Source: Enterococcus wangshanyuanii (lineage in GTDB: Bacteria; Bacillota; Bacilli; Lactobacillales; Enterococcaceae). Taken from it: a stretch of 64,000 nucleotides of DNA. This document shows, one piece after another, positions 37,529 to 45,999 of this stretch. Made by a program: the position numbers and the translations under genes. The notes beneath the pieces were generated by a model. That model did not search any database. It saw only the letters and a list, made by a program, of their open reading frames with translations, and was not told where the DNA came from. The DNA lies in NCBI RefSeq assembly GCF_002197645.1, contig NZ_CP021874.1, positions 1,550,001-1,614,000 on the forward strand, written 5' to 3'. The first letter of the stretch is position 1. Each line of letters begins with the position of its first letter.

Positions 37529-38665
37529 TTACTTTTTTTTAGAATGTTTGCCTAGCCGCTTTTCAAGTTGTTGATGGCGAAATTCTCGATTTCCAAACAT
37601 GCGTAAAATAAACATCAATGGTTGATGATTCTCACCGACCAATCCAATCATTTCAATGAACAGTTCTAACCCGATCGCACTAAATACAATCAACAGAATC
37701 GACGCTAAATGGCTGGCATAACTAAAAAGCAGCGCCACAAACGAAAAAACCAACGCTAAGCCGTAAATAGTCATCACTGCCCCTTTGTGAGTAAAACCTA
37801 AAGATAGCAGCCGATGGTGTAAATGCATCTTATCTGCAGATGAAATCGGCCGCTTGTTCATTAAACGTCGAATAATTGCGTAAACCGTATCTGTGATCGG
37901 CACACCTAAAATGATCATTGGTGTAATTACGGTGATAAACGTGGCATTTTTCAATCCCTGCAAAGACATGACAGCAATCATAAATCCTAAAAACAGCGCA
38001 CCTGTATCCCCTAAAAAAATCTTCGCGGGATAAAAATTATATGGGAAAAAACCTGCAATACTTGCAACCAATACAAAGATAACAATAGGAATATAAACCG
38101 TTTTTGCATGAAGAAAAAAATAACCAATGACACCGATCGTAGCTAAACTGATGATCGATACTCCAGAAGCTAAGCCATCCAGACCATCGATTAGATTAAT
38201 CGCATTTGTGATCGCTAATATCCAAAATAAAGTCAGCGGTAAGCTCAACCAACGTAAATCAATATGACCGAAAAACGGTAAGGTAACCATATCGATACGA
38301 ATACCTGCAACAAAATATATGACTAGTGCTCCTAGTAAGATGCCTAACGTTTTTTTCTTTGGTGATAATTCATAAATATCATCGATCAGCCCTGTAGCGA
38401 CAACGATTCCTGCCCCTAGTATGATCGGCAAAATATAATCTGTCGGAATGATCGATTGAAACAAAACTAAACAAGAAAATGAAAAGACAAAATAAATGCC
38501 TAACCCACCTGCTGTCGGCATATTCTTTGTATTTACTCTTCTTTCCCCAGGTGCATCATATGCGCCTATTCTAAAAGCCAATAACTTAACGATCGGCGTA
38601 ACAATCAAGGATAAAATAAACGTCAAAAAAAGACGAATAAAAATTTCGTAAATAAACATTGACAT
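37529..38665 (-). CDS. epaA: EpaA, undecaprenyl-phosphate GlcNAc-1-phosphate transferase (TagO/WecA family)
   Basis: A 378-residue polytopic protein with about 11 helices. It has AYDAPGERRVNTKNMPTAGG, GLIDDIYELSPKKK with the catalytic Asp pair, TNAINLIDGLDGLASG, and FLGDTGALFLGF plus the HLHHRLLSLG motif, all diagnostic of the MraY/WecA/TagO superfamily. It begins the Epa rhamnan by making GlcNAc-PP-undecaprenol. The frame is open to 38692; the ATG at 38665 has AGG 7 bp upstream and places the first helix at the N-terminus, so it is my choice. It precedes yihY, as in E. faecalis. Confidence 0.94.
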   Translation of the reverse strand: MSMFIYEIFIRLFLTFILSLIVTPIVKLLAFRIGAYDAPGERRVNTKNMPTAGGLGIYFVFSFSCLVLFQSIIPTDYILPIILGAGIVVATGLIDDIYELSPKKKTLGILLGALVIYFVAGIRIDMVTLPFFGHIDLRWLSLPLTLFWILAITNAINLIDGLDGLASGVSIISLATIGVIGYFFLHAKTVYIPIVIFVLVASIAGFFPYNFYPAKIFLGDTGALFLGFMIAVMSLQGLKNATFITVITPMIILGVPITDTVYAIIRRLMNKRPISSADKMHLHHRLLSLGFTHKGAVMTIYGLALVFSFVALLFSYASHLASILLIVFSAIGLELFIEMIGLVGENHQPLMFILRMFGNREFRHQQLEKRLGKHSKKK

Positions 38666-38797
38666 GAAGGAACCTACTTTCTTAATGTACATCGTATATT
38701 ATACCGAATCATTTCACATTTACAAGTTGGAACAAGTGTTTCGGTCAAGGCAGAGAAAAGACTCTGGTGAACAGCCACTCATCCAAATGCGTTTAAG

Positions 38798-39712
38798 CTA
38801 TTTCTTGATTTTTTCTTTTATTTTATCCATTAATCGATTGATCACGCCATAACGATGCTCGATTTCTTCATTAGATGTATATTCTTTGACCACGGCATTG
38901 ATGATCCCGCCTAAAATAATGATCGTTGCAGCAAAATTCAGCCACAACATCAAAATAATAAAGCTTCCGATGATTTGGTAACTGGCAATTTTTGAACTAA
39001 AATATTTAATGTACAACCCAAATACTTGTGACAAAAGCATCCAGCCGATCGTTGAAAAGACCGCGCCGGGGATGATCGACCGGAAATTCAAGCGGGCATT
39101 TGGCACTACACGATAAATCAAACACATGATGACCATCAAAACGAGCGTAGTTATTGGCCATTTCAGCGTTTGAAATGTATCGATAACGTCAGTTGAAAAA
39201 TGGAAGATTGGCTGCAAAAGATCTAAAATCGTTTTCCCAAGACCTAACACACCAACTACACCGACCACTGCTGTCAATAATAAAACGATCACAAACAGGG
39301 ACATCAAACGGACAATAATGAAGTTTTTCCGTTGCTCCACACCAAAAGCTTTATTCATGGCGATTTGTAACGCATTGATACTTTGACTCGCACTCCATAA
39401 AGCAGTTAACGCTGAAATAGACAACAAACTCCCCGATCTCTGAGTCAAAAGCGATTTGATCGCTGATTGTAAATCATTGAAAATCGTTTCTGGTATCGCT
39501 TCTGCGATGTACGGAAGCACCTCGTTTGGATCAATATGTAAATACGGCAGAATATTCCCCACCGCAATCAATAGAGGAAAGAGAGACAAAAGTAAATAAT
39601 AAGCCACCACTACCGAAGTATTGCCAATCTCAGAATCAACCATACGGCGTTGTGTCGTCTCAATGAAACGCATTAAGTTTTCATTGTTTTTTACTTTGTC
39701 CACTAGTTTCAT
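38798..39712 (-). CDS. YihY/BrkB family inner membrane protein
   Basis: A 304-residue protein with six hydrophobic helices. It contains GNTSVVVAYYLLLSLFPLLI, LWSASQSINALQIAMNKAFG and PGAVFSTIGWMLLSQVFGLYIKYF, the conserved core of the YihY/BrkB family (once miscalled ribonuclease BN). The function is unresolved. It starts about 25 bp after map and is probably cotranscribed with it, just upstream of epaA; this order is conserved in E. faecalis. Confidence 0.92.
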   Translation of the reverse strand: MKLVDKVKNNENLMRFIETTQRRMVDSEIGNTSVVVAYYLLLSLFPLLIAVGNILPYLHIDPNEVLPYIAEAIPETIFNDLQSAIKSLLTQRSGSLLSISALTALWSASQSINALQIAMNKAFGVEQRKNFIIVRLMSLFVIVLLLTAVVGVVGVLGLGKTILDLLQPIFHFSTDVIDTFQTLKWPITTLVLMVIMCLIYRVVPNARLNFRSIIPGAVFSTIGWMLLSQVFGLYIKYFSSKIASYQIIGSFIILMLWLNFAATIIILGGIINAVVKEYTSNEEIEHRYGVINRLMDKIKEKIKK

Positions 39713-39737
39713 GCATACTCTCCTCTACTCATTCTTA

Positions 39738-40502
39738 TTAATATGTTAATTCTTCACCTTGAGAAGTCAAAATTTTAGGACCTTCTTTGGTGATTGCTAA
39801 TGTGTGTTCAAATTGACAGCTAAGGCCGCCGTCTAGCGTATAGGCTGTCCAGCCATTCGGATCCATTTTCATACGCCAAGTCCCTGTGTTGACCATCGGT
39901 TCGATCGTAATGACCATCCCTTCTTTCAAACGCAAGCCTTTCCCAGCTTCTCCATAATGCGGGATCACAGGACTTTCATGAATAGTCGGACCAACGCCGT
40001 GACCTACAAAATCTCTGACAACAGATAAGTTTTCACTTTCAACATATGTTTGGATCGCATGACCGATATCGCCGATACGATTCCCAACTTTGGCTTGTTC
40101 AATTCCTAAATACAACGCTTTTCTTGTCACTTCCATTAAGTGATCTAATTCTGGTGTTGAGTTACCAACGACATATGCCCAGCAAGAATCAGAAACAGCC
40201 CCTTTAAGATCAATACACATATCCACTTTGATCAAATCTCCGTCTTTCAGTGGTTTCTTGCGCGGAAAACCATGGCAGATTTCATCATTGATACTGCAGC
40301 AGGTCGCATATTTATAATCTTCAAAGCCGATTTGGGCAGCAATCCCGCCATGACTTTCGATAAAGTCACGAACAAAAACTTCGATATCCCAGCTTGTGAT
40401 CCCTGGTTTGATAAATGTACGTAGATGACGGTGAACATCTGCCAATAATTCTCCAGATTCATCCATCATTTCAATTTCTCTTGGTGATTTTAGTGTAATC
40501 AT
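39738..40502 (-). CDS. map: Type I methionine aminopeptidase
   Basis: A 254-residue M24A metallopeptidase removing N-terminal Met. Visible ligand segments are KVDMCIDLKGAVSDSCW, GHGVGPTIHESPVIPHYG, GMVITIEPMVNTG and CQFEHTLAIT, so the DDHEE set is complete. AGGAGG precedes the ATG. It resembles the variant with a two-residue-rich insertion (TGTWRMKMDPNGWTAYT) common in lactic acid bacteria. The upstream leader can fold, see the entry at 40526-40582. Confidence 0.96.
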   Translation of the reverse strand: MITLKSPREIEMMDESGELLADVHRHLRTFIKPGITSWDIEVFVRDFIESHGGIAAQIGFEDYKYATCCSINDEICHGFPRKKPLKDGDLIKVDMCIDLKGAVSDSCWAYVVGNSTPELDHLMEVTRKALYLGIEQAKVGNRIGDIGHAIQTYVESENLSVVRDFVGHGVGPTIHESPVIPHYGEAGKGLRLKEGMVITIEPMVNTGTWRMKMDPNGWTAYTLDGGLSCQFEHTLAITKEGPKILTSQGEELTY

Positions 40503-40525
40503 TCAATCTCTTCCTCCTAAAATTT

Positions 40526-40582
40526 AAAAGCGTATCGGGCTCGTTCAACTCTGGTAGAAAAATAGCCCCAGGTGACGCTTTT
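40526..40582 (-). promoter_or_regulatory. Structured 5' leader of map
   Basis: AAAAGCGT (40575-40582 on the minus strand) can pair with ACGCTTTT (40526-40533), and an inner GGGCT/AGCCC pair (40564-40568 with 40537-40541) nests within it. The fold ends about 11 bp before the AGGAGG of map. It may be an mRNA regulatory element; no known riboswitch class was recognised. Confidence 0.4.
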
Positions 40583-40796
40583 GGTCAGCGATATATTTTA
40601 GCCTTTTTCATATCTTTAGAGACTAAGATAATCTTTATACTAAGAGTATTTTATCATAATTTGTGAAAATTTCACTGAAAAGTCGTTTCGAAATCCTGCA
40701 CAACCCATATTTATACTGAATAAAGGCAGATAATTACTTGGTATCAAAGGGTTATTCACATAATAGACTACTTCTCAGAAATGCCTCATTTTGTAA

Positions 40797-40826
40797 TTTA
40801 CACGACCTTCCTTCTTCTGCTATAAT
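40797..40826 (+). promoter_or_regulatory. Promoter for the flavodoxin gene
   Basis: TTTACA (40797-40802), an 18-bp spacer and a perfect TATAAT (40821-40826) lie about 30 bp upstream of the start codon. The gene-free stretch 40503-40858 holds this promoter and the divergent map leader; nothing else was seen in it. Confidence 0.7.
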
Positions 40827-40858
40827 CATGATTGTATTACTTGAAGGAGGAAATTCTA

Positions 40859-41302
40859 ATGACCTTAGCTAAAATTGTTTATGCAAGTATGACTGGAAAT
40901 ACAGAAGAAATCGCTGATATCGTTGCAGAAGCTTTCGAGAACTTAGATATTGAAGTTGAAATCAACGAATGTACTCAGGTGGATCCTGAAGATTTTGAAG
41001 ATGCAGATATTTGCGTTGTTGCTACATACACTTATGGAGACGGTGAGTTGCCTGACGAGATCGTTGACTTCTATGAAGAACTTCAAGAAATCGATCTTTC
41101 TGGAAAAACATATGGTGTTTGTGGTTCTGGGGATACTTTCTATGATGATTTTTGTAAATCTGTAGATGATTTTGATGCAGTTTTCGCAAAAATCGGTGCA
41201 ACTAAAGGCGCAGATAATGTAAAAGTTGATTTAGCGGCAGAAGAAGAGGATATCCAAAATTTAGAAGCGTTTGCTAAAAAATTAGCAGAAGCTGTTAAAT
41301 AA
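40859..41302 (+). CDS. Flavodoxin
   Basis: A 147-residue acidic FMN-binding electron carrier. The phosphate-binding loop reads YASMTGNTEEIAD, and the flavin-stacking loops are ATYTYGDGELPDE and CGSGDTFYDDFCKSVD, a typical short/long-chain flavodoxin pattern. The frame extends to 40832, but AAGGAGG lies 8 bp before the ATG at 40859 and the TATAAT box is at 40821, so the later start is right. It is monocistronic, with its own promoter and a bidirectional terminator shared with the TetR gene. The partner reductase is not in the window. Confidence 0.95.
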   Translation: MTLAKIVYASMTGNTEEIADIVAEAFENLDIEVEINECTQVDPEDFEDADICVVATYTYGDGELPDEIVDFYEELQEIDLSGKTYGVCGSGDTFYDDFCKSVDDFDAVFAKIGATKGADNVKVDLAAEEEDIQNLEAFAKKLAEAVK

Positions 41303-41307
41303 TCAAG

Positions 41308-41359
41308 AAAATAGACGAGAAAAAAACATTATTCATGATTTTTTTCTCGTCTATTTTTT
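41308..41359. terminator. Bidirectional terminator between flavodoxin and tetR-like genes
   Basis: A perfect inverted repeat AAATAGACGAGAAAAAA and TTTTTTCTCGTCTATTT is flanked by A and T runs, suited to both convergent genes. Confidence 0.88.
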
Positions 41360-41931
41360 TAGTTGTCGATATCGATTGGTGTATCCCGTTCAAGAATCTG
41401 TTCAATAGCTTCCAGCATCAAGCGTTCGATTTGTTCATCACTTGGATGAATAATCCCAGATGTCATCAAAGCTGCGATCCCTGTCGCCACGATCCATGTG
41501 CCCATATGCAAAGAATTGATCTCAGTATCATTCAGTTTTTCGTAATCTGGATCTTGTTTGACTGCATTTGAAAAATAATTGTACGAAAATTCCTGCATTC
41601 TCTTTCCGCCGCCATATTCTTCCAAATATAACGCGCGATACAATTTACTTTCATTTTTAGCAAAGTGGATATAATTCAACGCTAGATCGACAATCGTATT
41701 TCCTGTGTGAGCGACAGGGAATACTTCGTTTGCTAAATATTGATGGATTTTTTCGAAGAGTTCTTCTTTTAAATCATCCATATTTTTAAATTCTAAATAA
41801 ATAGGTTGTGTTGAGCATTTCATTTGGGTTGCAATGTTACGTGCGGTGAATTTTGAAAAGCCTTCGTTGGCCACTACTTCGTATGCAGCATTTAAAATCT
41901 GATCTTTAGTAATTGTTTTTTTTCTTGCCAT
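41359..41931 (-). CDS. TetR family transcriptional regulator
   Basis: A 190-residue TetR repressor-type protein. The N-terminal HTH is MARKKTITKDQILNAAYEVV, then GFSKFTARNIATQMKCSTQPIYLEF; the C-terminal ligand domain has a DUF-type TetR_C pattern with acidic tail. It is convergent with the flavodoxin and divergent from the M29 aminopeptidase across 255 bp, so it might control itself or the aminopeptidase. No clear operator was identified. Confidence 0.9.
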   Translation of the reverse strand: MARKKTITKDQILNAAYEVVANEGFSKFTARNIATQMKCSTQPIYLEFKNMDDLKEELFEKIHQYLANEVFPVAHTGNTIVDLALNYIHFAKNESKLYRALYLEEYGGGKRMQEFSYNYFSNAVKQDPDYEKLNDTEINSLHMGTWIVATGIAALMTSGIIHPSDEQIERLMLEAIEQILERDTPIDIDN

Positions 41932-42118
41932 AATTCTTCAATCCCCTCTACCTATCCTTTACAACGCTTCCATATAAATACTATAGTTATTGTAACACGA
42001 TTTAAGTTTTCTGCAAAATACTAGTCCTTTATTTCATATTATTTTATTTATTCAATTATACGTGCCTTTATAGCTCTTTTTTCTAGAATTAAATAAACAA
42101 AAATCGATGCTCGATCGT

Positions 42119-42147
42119 TTGAGTTCACACGTTCCCCATGTTATGAT
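42119..42147 (+). promoter_or_regulatory. Promoter for the M29 aminopeptidase
   Basis: TTGAGT (42119-42124), a 17-bp spacer and TATGAT (42142-42147) lie 39 bp upstream of the ATG. Confidence 0.55.
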
Positions 42148-42185
42148 ATTCACAGTCAGATGAATGAAAATTAGGAGGTTACACC

Positions 42186-43424
42186 ATGACATTACCGAAT
42201 TTTGATGAAACGTTAAAAAAATATGCCCGTTTAATTGCTGAAACAGGCGTGAACGTTCAAAAAGGCCAAAGCGTTGTTCTACAAATCAGTGTGGATCAAG
42301 CACCCTTAGCTCGACTAATCACTGAAGAAGCATACAAACTAGGAGCAGGAGAAGTGATCGTTCAATGGACCGATGATCAGGTTCAACGTCAATTCTTGCT
42401 GCATGCCGATGAAAAATATTTAGAAAATATTCCACAATATAAAATCGACCAAACAGACGACTGGGTCAATAAAGGTGCTAGCAGAATCAGTGTTGTTTCT
42501 GCTAATCCTGACGCTTTATCTGGTGTGGATACGGAGCGCGTGGCTATTTTCCAAGCGGCCTCAGGCAAAGCTTTGATGAATTTAAGAAAAGCAACACAAG
42601 CAAATAAAGTCAGCTGGAGTGTTGTCGCTGCTGCTGGTAAAGAATGGGCAGCGAAAGTTTTCCCAGACTTAGCAGACAATGAACAGCAAGTTGATGCACT
42701 TTGGAATGAGATTTTCAAAACAACTCGCGTATATGAAGAAGATCCAGTAGCGGCTTGGCAAGCACATGACACTAAGTTAGCAACAAAAGCGGCTGAATTA
42801 AATGAAGAGCAATTTGATGCACTGCATTATACAGCCCCTGGCACTGATTTAGTGATCGGATTACCTAAAAATCATTTATGGGAAGGCGCCGGCAGTGATA
42901 ATGTGCGTGGGGAAAAATTCATGGCAAATATGCCGACAGAAGAAGTCTTTACTGCACCTGATTGTCACCGTGTGGACGGCGTTGTTTCTAGTACAAAACC
43001 ATTAAGTTATGCTGGAACGACCATTTCTGGTATGACCTTTACCTTTAAAGATGGCAAAGTCATCGATTTTTCTGCTGAACAAGGACAAGAAGTTTTAGAG
43101 TCATTACTCAACACAGATGAAGGCGCTCGTCATTTAGGTGAAGTCGCTTTAGTTCCTGATCCATCTCCTATTTCTCAATCTGGTATCACTTTTTATAATA
43201 CTTTGTTTGATGAAAATGCTTCTAACCATTTAGCCTTCGGCTCCGCTTATGCATTCAATGTTAAAGGCGGTACTGAAATGACTGAAGAAGAATTAGAAAA
43301 AGTAGGACTAAACCGTAGCCAAACACACGTTGATTTCATGATCGGTTCAGATCAGATGAATATTGATGGTATTCGGGCAGACGGCACGAAAGTTCCGATT
43401 TTCCGTAATGGTGATTGGGCATAA
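42186..43424 (+). CDS. M29 family metallo-aminopeptidase (PepS/AmpS type)
   Basis: A 412-residue cytosolic aminopeptidase of family M29 (thermophilic aminopeptidase T). Typical segments are ARLIAETGVNVQKGQSVVL at the N-terminus, KNHLWEGAGSDN, MPTEEVFTAPDCHRVDGVV, GEVALVPDPSPISQSG, and NHLAFGSAYAFNVKGG, ending in HVDFMIGSDQMNIDGI, which supply the Glu, His, Tyr and Asp metal ligands. AGGAGG precedes the ATG by 7 bp. It has its own promoter and a strong terminator. It would trim peptides for nutrition or turnover. Confidence 0.93.
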   Translation: MTLPNFDETLKKYARLIAETGVNVQKGQSVVLQISVDQAPLARLITEEAYKLGAGEVIVQWTDDQVQRQFLLHADEKYLENIPQYKIDQTDDWVNKGASRISVVSANPDALSGVDTERVAIFQAASGKALMNLRKATQANKVSWSVVAAAGKEWAAKVFPDLADNEQQVDALWNEIFKTTRVYEEDPVAAWQAHDTKLATKAAELNEEQFDALHYTAPGTDLVIGLPKNHLWEGAGSDNVRGEKFMANMPTEEVFTAPDCHRVDGVVSSTKPLSYAGTTISGMTFTFKDGKVIDFSAEQGQEVLESLLNTDEGARHLGEVALVPDPSPISQSGITFYNTLFDENASNHLAFGSAYAFNVKGGTEMTEEELEKVGLNRSQTHVDFMIGSDQMNIDGIRADGTKVPIFRNGDWA

Positions 43425-43465
43425 GAAGTCATTTGACTTTTAATACTACTAACAAATCGATACTA

Positions 43466-43508
43466 AAAAAAACCTGTGAAGCGCACATTGGCTTCACAGG
43501 TTTTTTTA
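43466..43508. terminator. Bidirectional terminator between aminopeptidase and small ChW gene
   Basis: The arms AACCTGTGAAGC and GCTTCACAGGTT have A and T runs on both sides, serving both convergent genes. Confidence 0.9.
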
Positions 43509-43510
43509 GT

Positions 43511-44365
43511 TTAATATGGGAAATAAAATTCTACTGTATAACCGATCGTTTTCAACCCTTGTGTAATTTTATAAATATCACAAGAAATAGCTTTACGGTT
43601 TTTGTCATTAAATACTGATACTGCGTACGCTTCAATTGATTTAGCATCTTTAAATAGTTTCATTCCATTTTTTAAGTAGGAATTTGGTACACCTAATTTT
43701 TTAGGATCTAGTTCACCAGCGTATTTTTTATTTTCTCTATAAGATGTCTTCCCAGAAGTATTGATGGTTAAATAATTTTTCTTAGGTACTAATTTGACTT
43801 CGATTGCTTCTAAGCGATAAGAATATTTTGATGTTCCAGCAGGAAGTCCGCCTTTTTCCCAGCCCATCCAGCCAAATTCTTGCGCATGGACACGATAAAA
43901 TACATCATAAACTTGATCTAATTGACCAGTCAATTTAATTTGGATCGCTTCTAGACGTTTCTTTTGACCAGAAGTTCCTGATGTTTGGCCGTTCTTTTTC
44001 CAAGCTTGCCAACCAATATCTTGTACGTGTGTACGATATTGGATGTCACCCGTATAACCAGAGTTTACCTTTAACTGAATTGCTTCTAATCGTTTTTTCT
44101 GTCCAGATGTACCAGAAACTTGTGCGTTTTTCTTCCATCCTTGCCAGCCGATATCTTGTACATGCGTGCGATACGTAACTTCTGGTACCCCAGCAGCACG
44201 AGCAGTAGCTGGTGCCGCAGCTGGCGCTACAGAATCCTCTAAAACGCTCTCACTTTCAAAGTTACCATACGGAGTAATGCTGATTTCCTCTTCCGCATGA
44301 GCAGAAGATGTACCAAAAATAGCAGCTCCAACTAAACCTAACAACAATAGACTTACCTTTTTCAT
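43511..44365 (-). CDS. Small secreted protein with one triad of ChW repeats
   Basis: A 284-residue secreted protein. The signal peptide is MKKVSLLLLGLVGAAIFG with a likely cut after SSAHA. Three ChW repeats follow at about residues 60-190 (VTYRTHVQDIGWQGWKKN, then two more with GW and SGTSGQKKRLEA). The last 90 residues form a unique domain with a likely disulfide-free fold ending in FYFPY. The repeat order and wording match one triad of the 793-residue ChW/C39 protein. The frame is open to 44440, but only the Met at 44365 begins the signal peptide. It is probably a cell-surface or secreted binding protein; ligand unknown. Confidence 0.88.
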   Translation of the reverse strand: MKKVSLLLLGLVGAAIFGTSSAHAEEEISITPYGNFESESVLEDSVAPAAAPATARAAGVPEVTYRTHVQDIGWQGWKKNAQVSGTSGQKKRLEAIQLKVNSGYTGDIQYRTHVQDIGWQAWKKNGQTSGTSGQKKRLEAIQIKLTGQLDQVYDVFYRVHAQEFGWMGWEKGGLPAGTSKYSYRLEAIEVKLVPKKNYLTINTSGKTSYRENKKYAGELDPKKLGVPNSYLKNGMKLFKDAKSIEAYAVSVFNDKNRKAISCDIYKITQGLKTIGYTVEFYFPY

Positions 44366-44681
44366 TTTCTCACATTCCTTTCTTTGTAACATCATAATTA
44401 TATAATAGTTACTCATTATATTACAATAGTCATTTAACACAAATTATCCAATTTCTCATATTTATTTTGTGTAAAATGAATAAAATAAAAAAATAAACAC
44501 ATAAGTTTGAGAAATAACCTTCGAATCAGTAAACATACAAAAAGTCGAGATACCTTATTAATAAAGTATCTCGACAAAATCCCAAAGATACCCCTGACCA
44601 AAAATTGACCCTTAGAAGCAAAACTAACCGATTTTTACATAATACCTCACACTATCATTAAATGTTAAGAAATACTGTCTA

Positions 44682-44870
44682 TTACAGGGGGTTCGAGCGA
44701 TTCAAGTCGCATTTGATATCTTCTGGTTTTATGTCTAACTCCCCTGTTTTATGATATCCAATTAGCAAATTCTTAACAATGTACTCAATTATCTTTGGAT
44801 TTGAAATATTCATTTGTGGAAAAAATCTATTGAGAAAGGCGTTCACATTAATTTGAGCGTCTCTTTCTAT
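44682..44870 (-). pseudogene. Decayed coding remnant of unknown family
   Basis: On the minus strand an open frame reads MNISNPKIIEYIVKNLLI, then GYHKTGELDIKPEDI, to a stop at 44682. One frame over, directly upstream, comes ERDAQINVNAFLNRFF, and the two join at a homopolymer (TTTTT at about 44819-44824) as if one base had been lost. No ribosome binding site or full gene is present. I do not recognise the protein. It suggests a degraded mobile or defence gene. Confidence 0.4.
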
Positions 44871-44920
44871 ATGTATTTATTGAACGCTTGAAGAATTATC
44901 TGACTGAAAACCTGTAACAG

Positions 44921-45100
44921 TTGAATACTGAAATGGTTCGCTCGGATATTCCTACTAGTTCTATTGTCAACAGCTTTCAAGTATGGAGTGTGACATAGAT
45001 CAATGAAAATGCCCTTGATAAGGAAACCAAAGTTACACAGCTTTCCCAGTTTGAGCTTACTTTGCAGAAAAATGACAACTGGGAAATAATAATGGCATAG
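44921..45100 (+). pseudogene. Decayed 3' end of a gene
   Basis: The plus strand reads MVRSDIPTSSIVNSFQVWSV, an in-frame TAG at 44996, then INENALDKETKVTQLSQF and ELTLQKNDNWEIIMA to a stop at 45098. The composition is protein-like, and the last part resembles the C-terminal strand of NTF2-like conjugation proteins (Orf13/TcpC type), but this is a weak resemblance. It is a remnant, not a working gene. The rest of the 44366-45187 gap holds only the promoter of the next gene. Confidence 0.4.
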
Positions 45101-45127
45101 TTTCTATATAAAATTATTTTTACTATC

Positions 45128-45156
45128 TTAACTAACGAATTGAAAGATGATATAAT
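45128..45156 (+). promoter_or_regulatory. Promoter for the Crp/Fnr-family regulator
   Basis: TTAACT (45128-45133), a 17-bp spacer and a perfect TATAAT (45151-45156) lie 31 bp upstream of the start codon. Confidence 0.6.
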
Positions 45157-45187
45157 TTAACCAAAAATTTTCTAAGGAGGGATGAAT

Positions 45188-45808
45188 ATGCATTTAATTG
45201 ATTTTATGAATGAAGATATTAAAAAGAAGCTTATTAAAAAAACGTATAAAAAGAAAGAGACTATTCTTTTTGCTGAGCAAGAAAATGAATATGTCATTCT
45301 TATGATTGACGGTATTGCAGAAGCATTCATCTTAAATCTGAAAGGAAACATCTCAACTATTCATCTTTATAGAAGTGGTAGTTTTTTTGGAGAAATGGAA
45401 CAATTTAATGATGGGAAAAAACCCGTTGAAATTGTCGCTTTCACAGATTGTAATGTATATAAACTTCATAGAGATGATTTTTTAAACTGGTTAAAGGGAG
45501 ATTTTGAAGCTACAAAATTTCTGATTCGAGAAATAACTAGTAAATTAGTTGTAAATGCTGAATTAATTGAAGAATTATCATCTTTAAGTGTTAAAGAACG
45601 ACTTCTGAGGTGTATATCCTTACACTATTATAGAAGTGAATTAAATTTGCTTACAAAAAAACAGCTTGTTAGCGAAGTAAACGCTCCAATTAGAAGCATT
45701 AATCGTGCTATAAATGAATGTGTCCAAGAACATCTAATTGCTTATGAAAACAAAAGATTTAGTGTAATTAATCAGCGAGAGGTATTAAAGAATCTTCCTA
45801 CAACATAA
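45188..45808 (+). CDS. Crp/Fnr family transcriptional regulator
   Basis: A 206-residue protein with an N-terminal cyclic-nucleotide-binding-like beta-roll (ETILFAEQENEYVILMIDG, then GNISTIHLYRSGSFFGEMEQF) and a C-terminal winged HTH (LLTKKQLVSEVNAPIRSINRA). There is no Cys cluster for an Fe-S centre and the phosphate-binding Arg of true CRP is not evident, so the signal is unknown. AAGGAGG is only 1 bp from the first ATG (45182) but 7 bp from the second (45188), which I chose. It is AT-rich and sits in the mini-island upstream of the aaRS-like gene, possibly regulating it. Confidence 0.88.
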   Translation: MHLIDFMNEDIKKKLIKKTYKKKETILFAEQENEYVILMIDGIAEAFILNLKGNISTIHLYRSGSFFGEMEQFNDGKKPVEIVAFTDCNVYKLHRDDFLNWLKGDFEATKFLIREITSKLVVNAELIEELSSLSVKERLLRCISLHYYRSELNLLTKKQLVSEVNAPIRSINRAINECVQEHLIAYENKRFSVINQREVLKNLPTT

Positions 45809-45823
45809 GGATAATTTCAAAAA

Positions 45824-45999
45824 AGAGAGCGGGACAAAACTAAAAATTAGTTTTGATTCGCTCTCTAAACCCGAATAAACGGCGAGAAAAAAGCAAATCC
45901 TTCGGAAATAAGCCGAAACTCACAAAAATTTGAAGAGCAATTTTCGTGAATTCCTTCTTATTTCTCGGAGCTAAACACTTTTGTCTCAGCCTCTTTTTT
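45824..45999. repeat. MITE-like interspersed repeat with terminal and nested hairpins (copy 3, full length)
   Basis: It starts with GAGAGCGGGACAAAA and ends with TTTTGTCTCAGCCTC, imperfect terminal inverted repeats about 170 bp apart. The first 43 bases also fold on themselves (AGAGAGCG...CGCTCTCT). The interior holds a second palindrome (GAAATAAG...ACTCACAAAAATT with AATTTTCGTGAATT...CTTATTTC). Only the first hairpin recurs elsewhere in this window. It lies between the Crp-like gene and the aaRS-like gene and may also terminate transcription. Confidence 0.65.

Noticed and set aside
38798-39712. Ribonuclease BN
   Set aside because: The YihY/BrkB family was once misnamed RNase BN; this is an integral membrane protein without nuclease motifs.
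42389-42772. 127-residue minus-strand frame inside the M29 aminopeptidase
   Set aside because: It is the shadow of a highly conserved gene and has no ribosome binding site.
44681-44700. Possible attachment-site copy of the tRNA-Arg 3' end
   Set aside because: The GGGGTTCGAGCG stretch only loosely resembles the T-arm and does not match the actual 3' end of the tRNA at 47665-47690.
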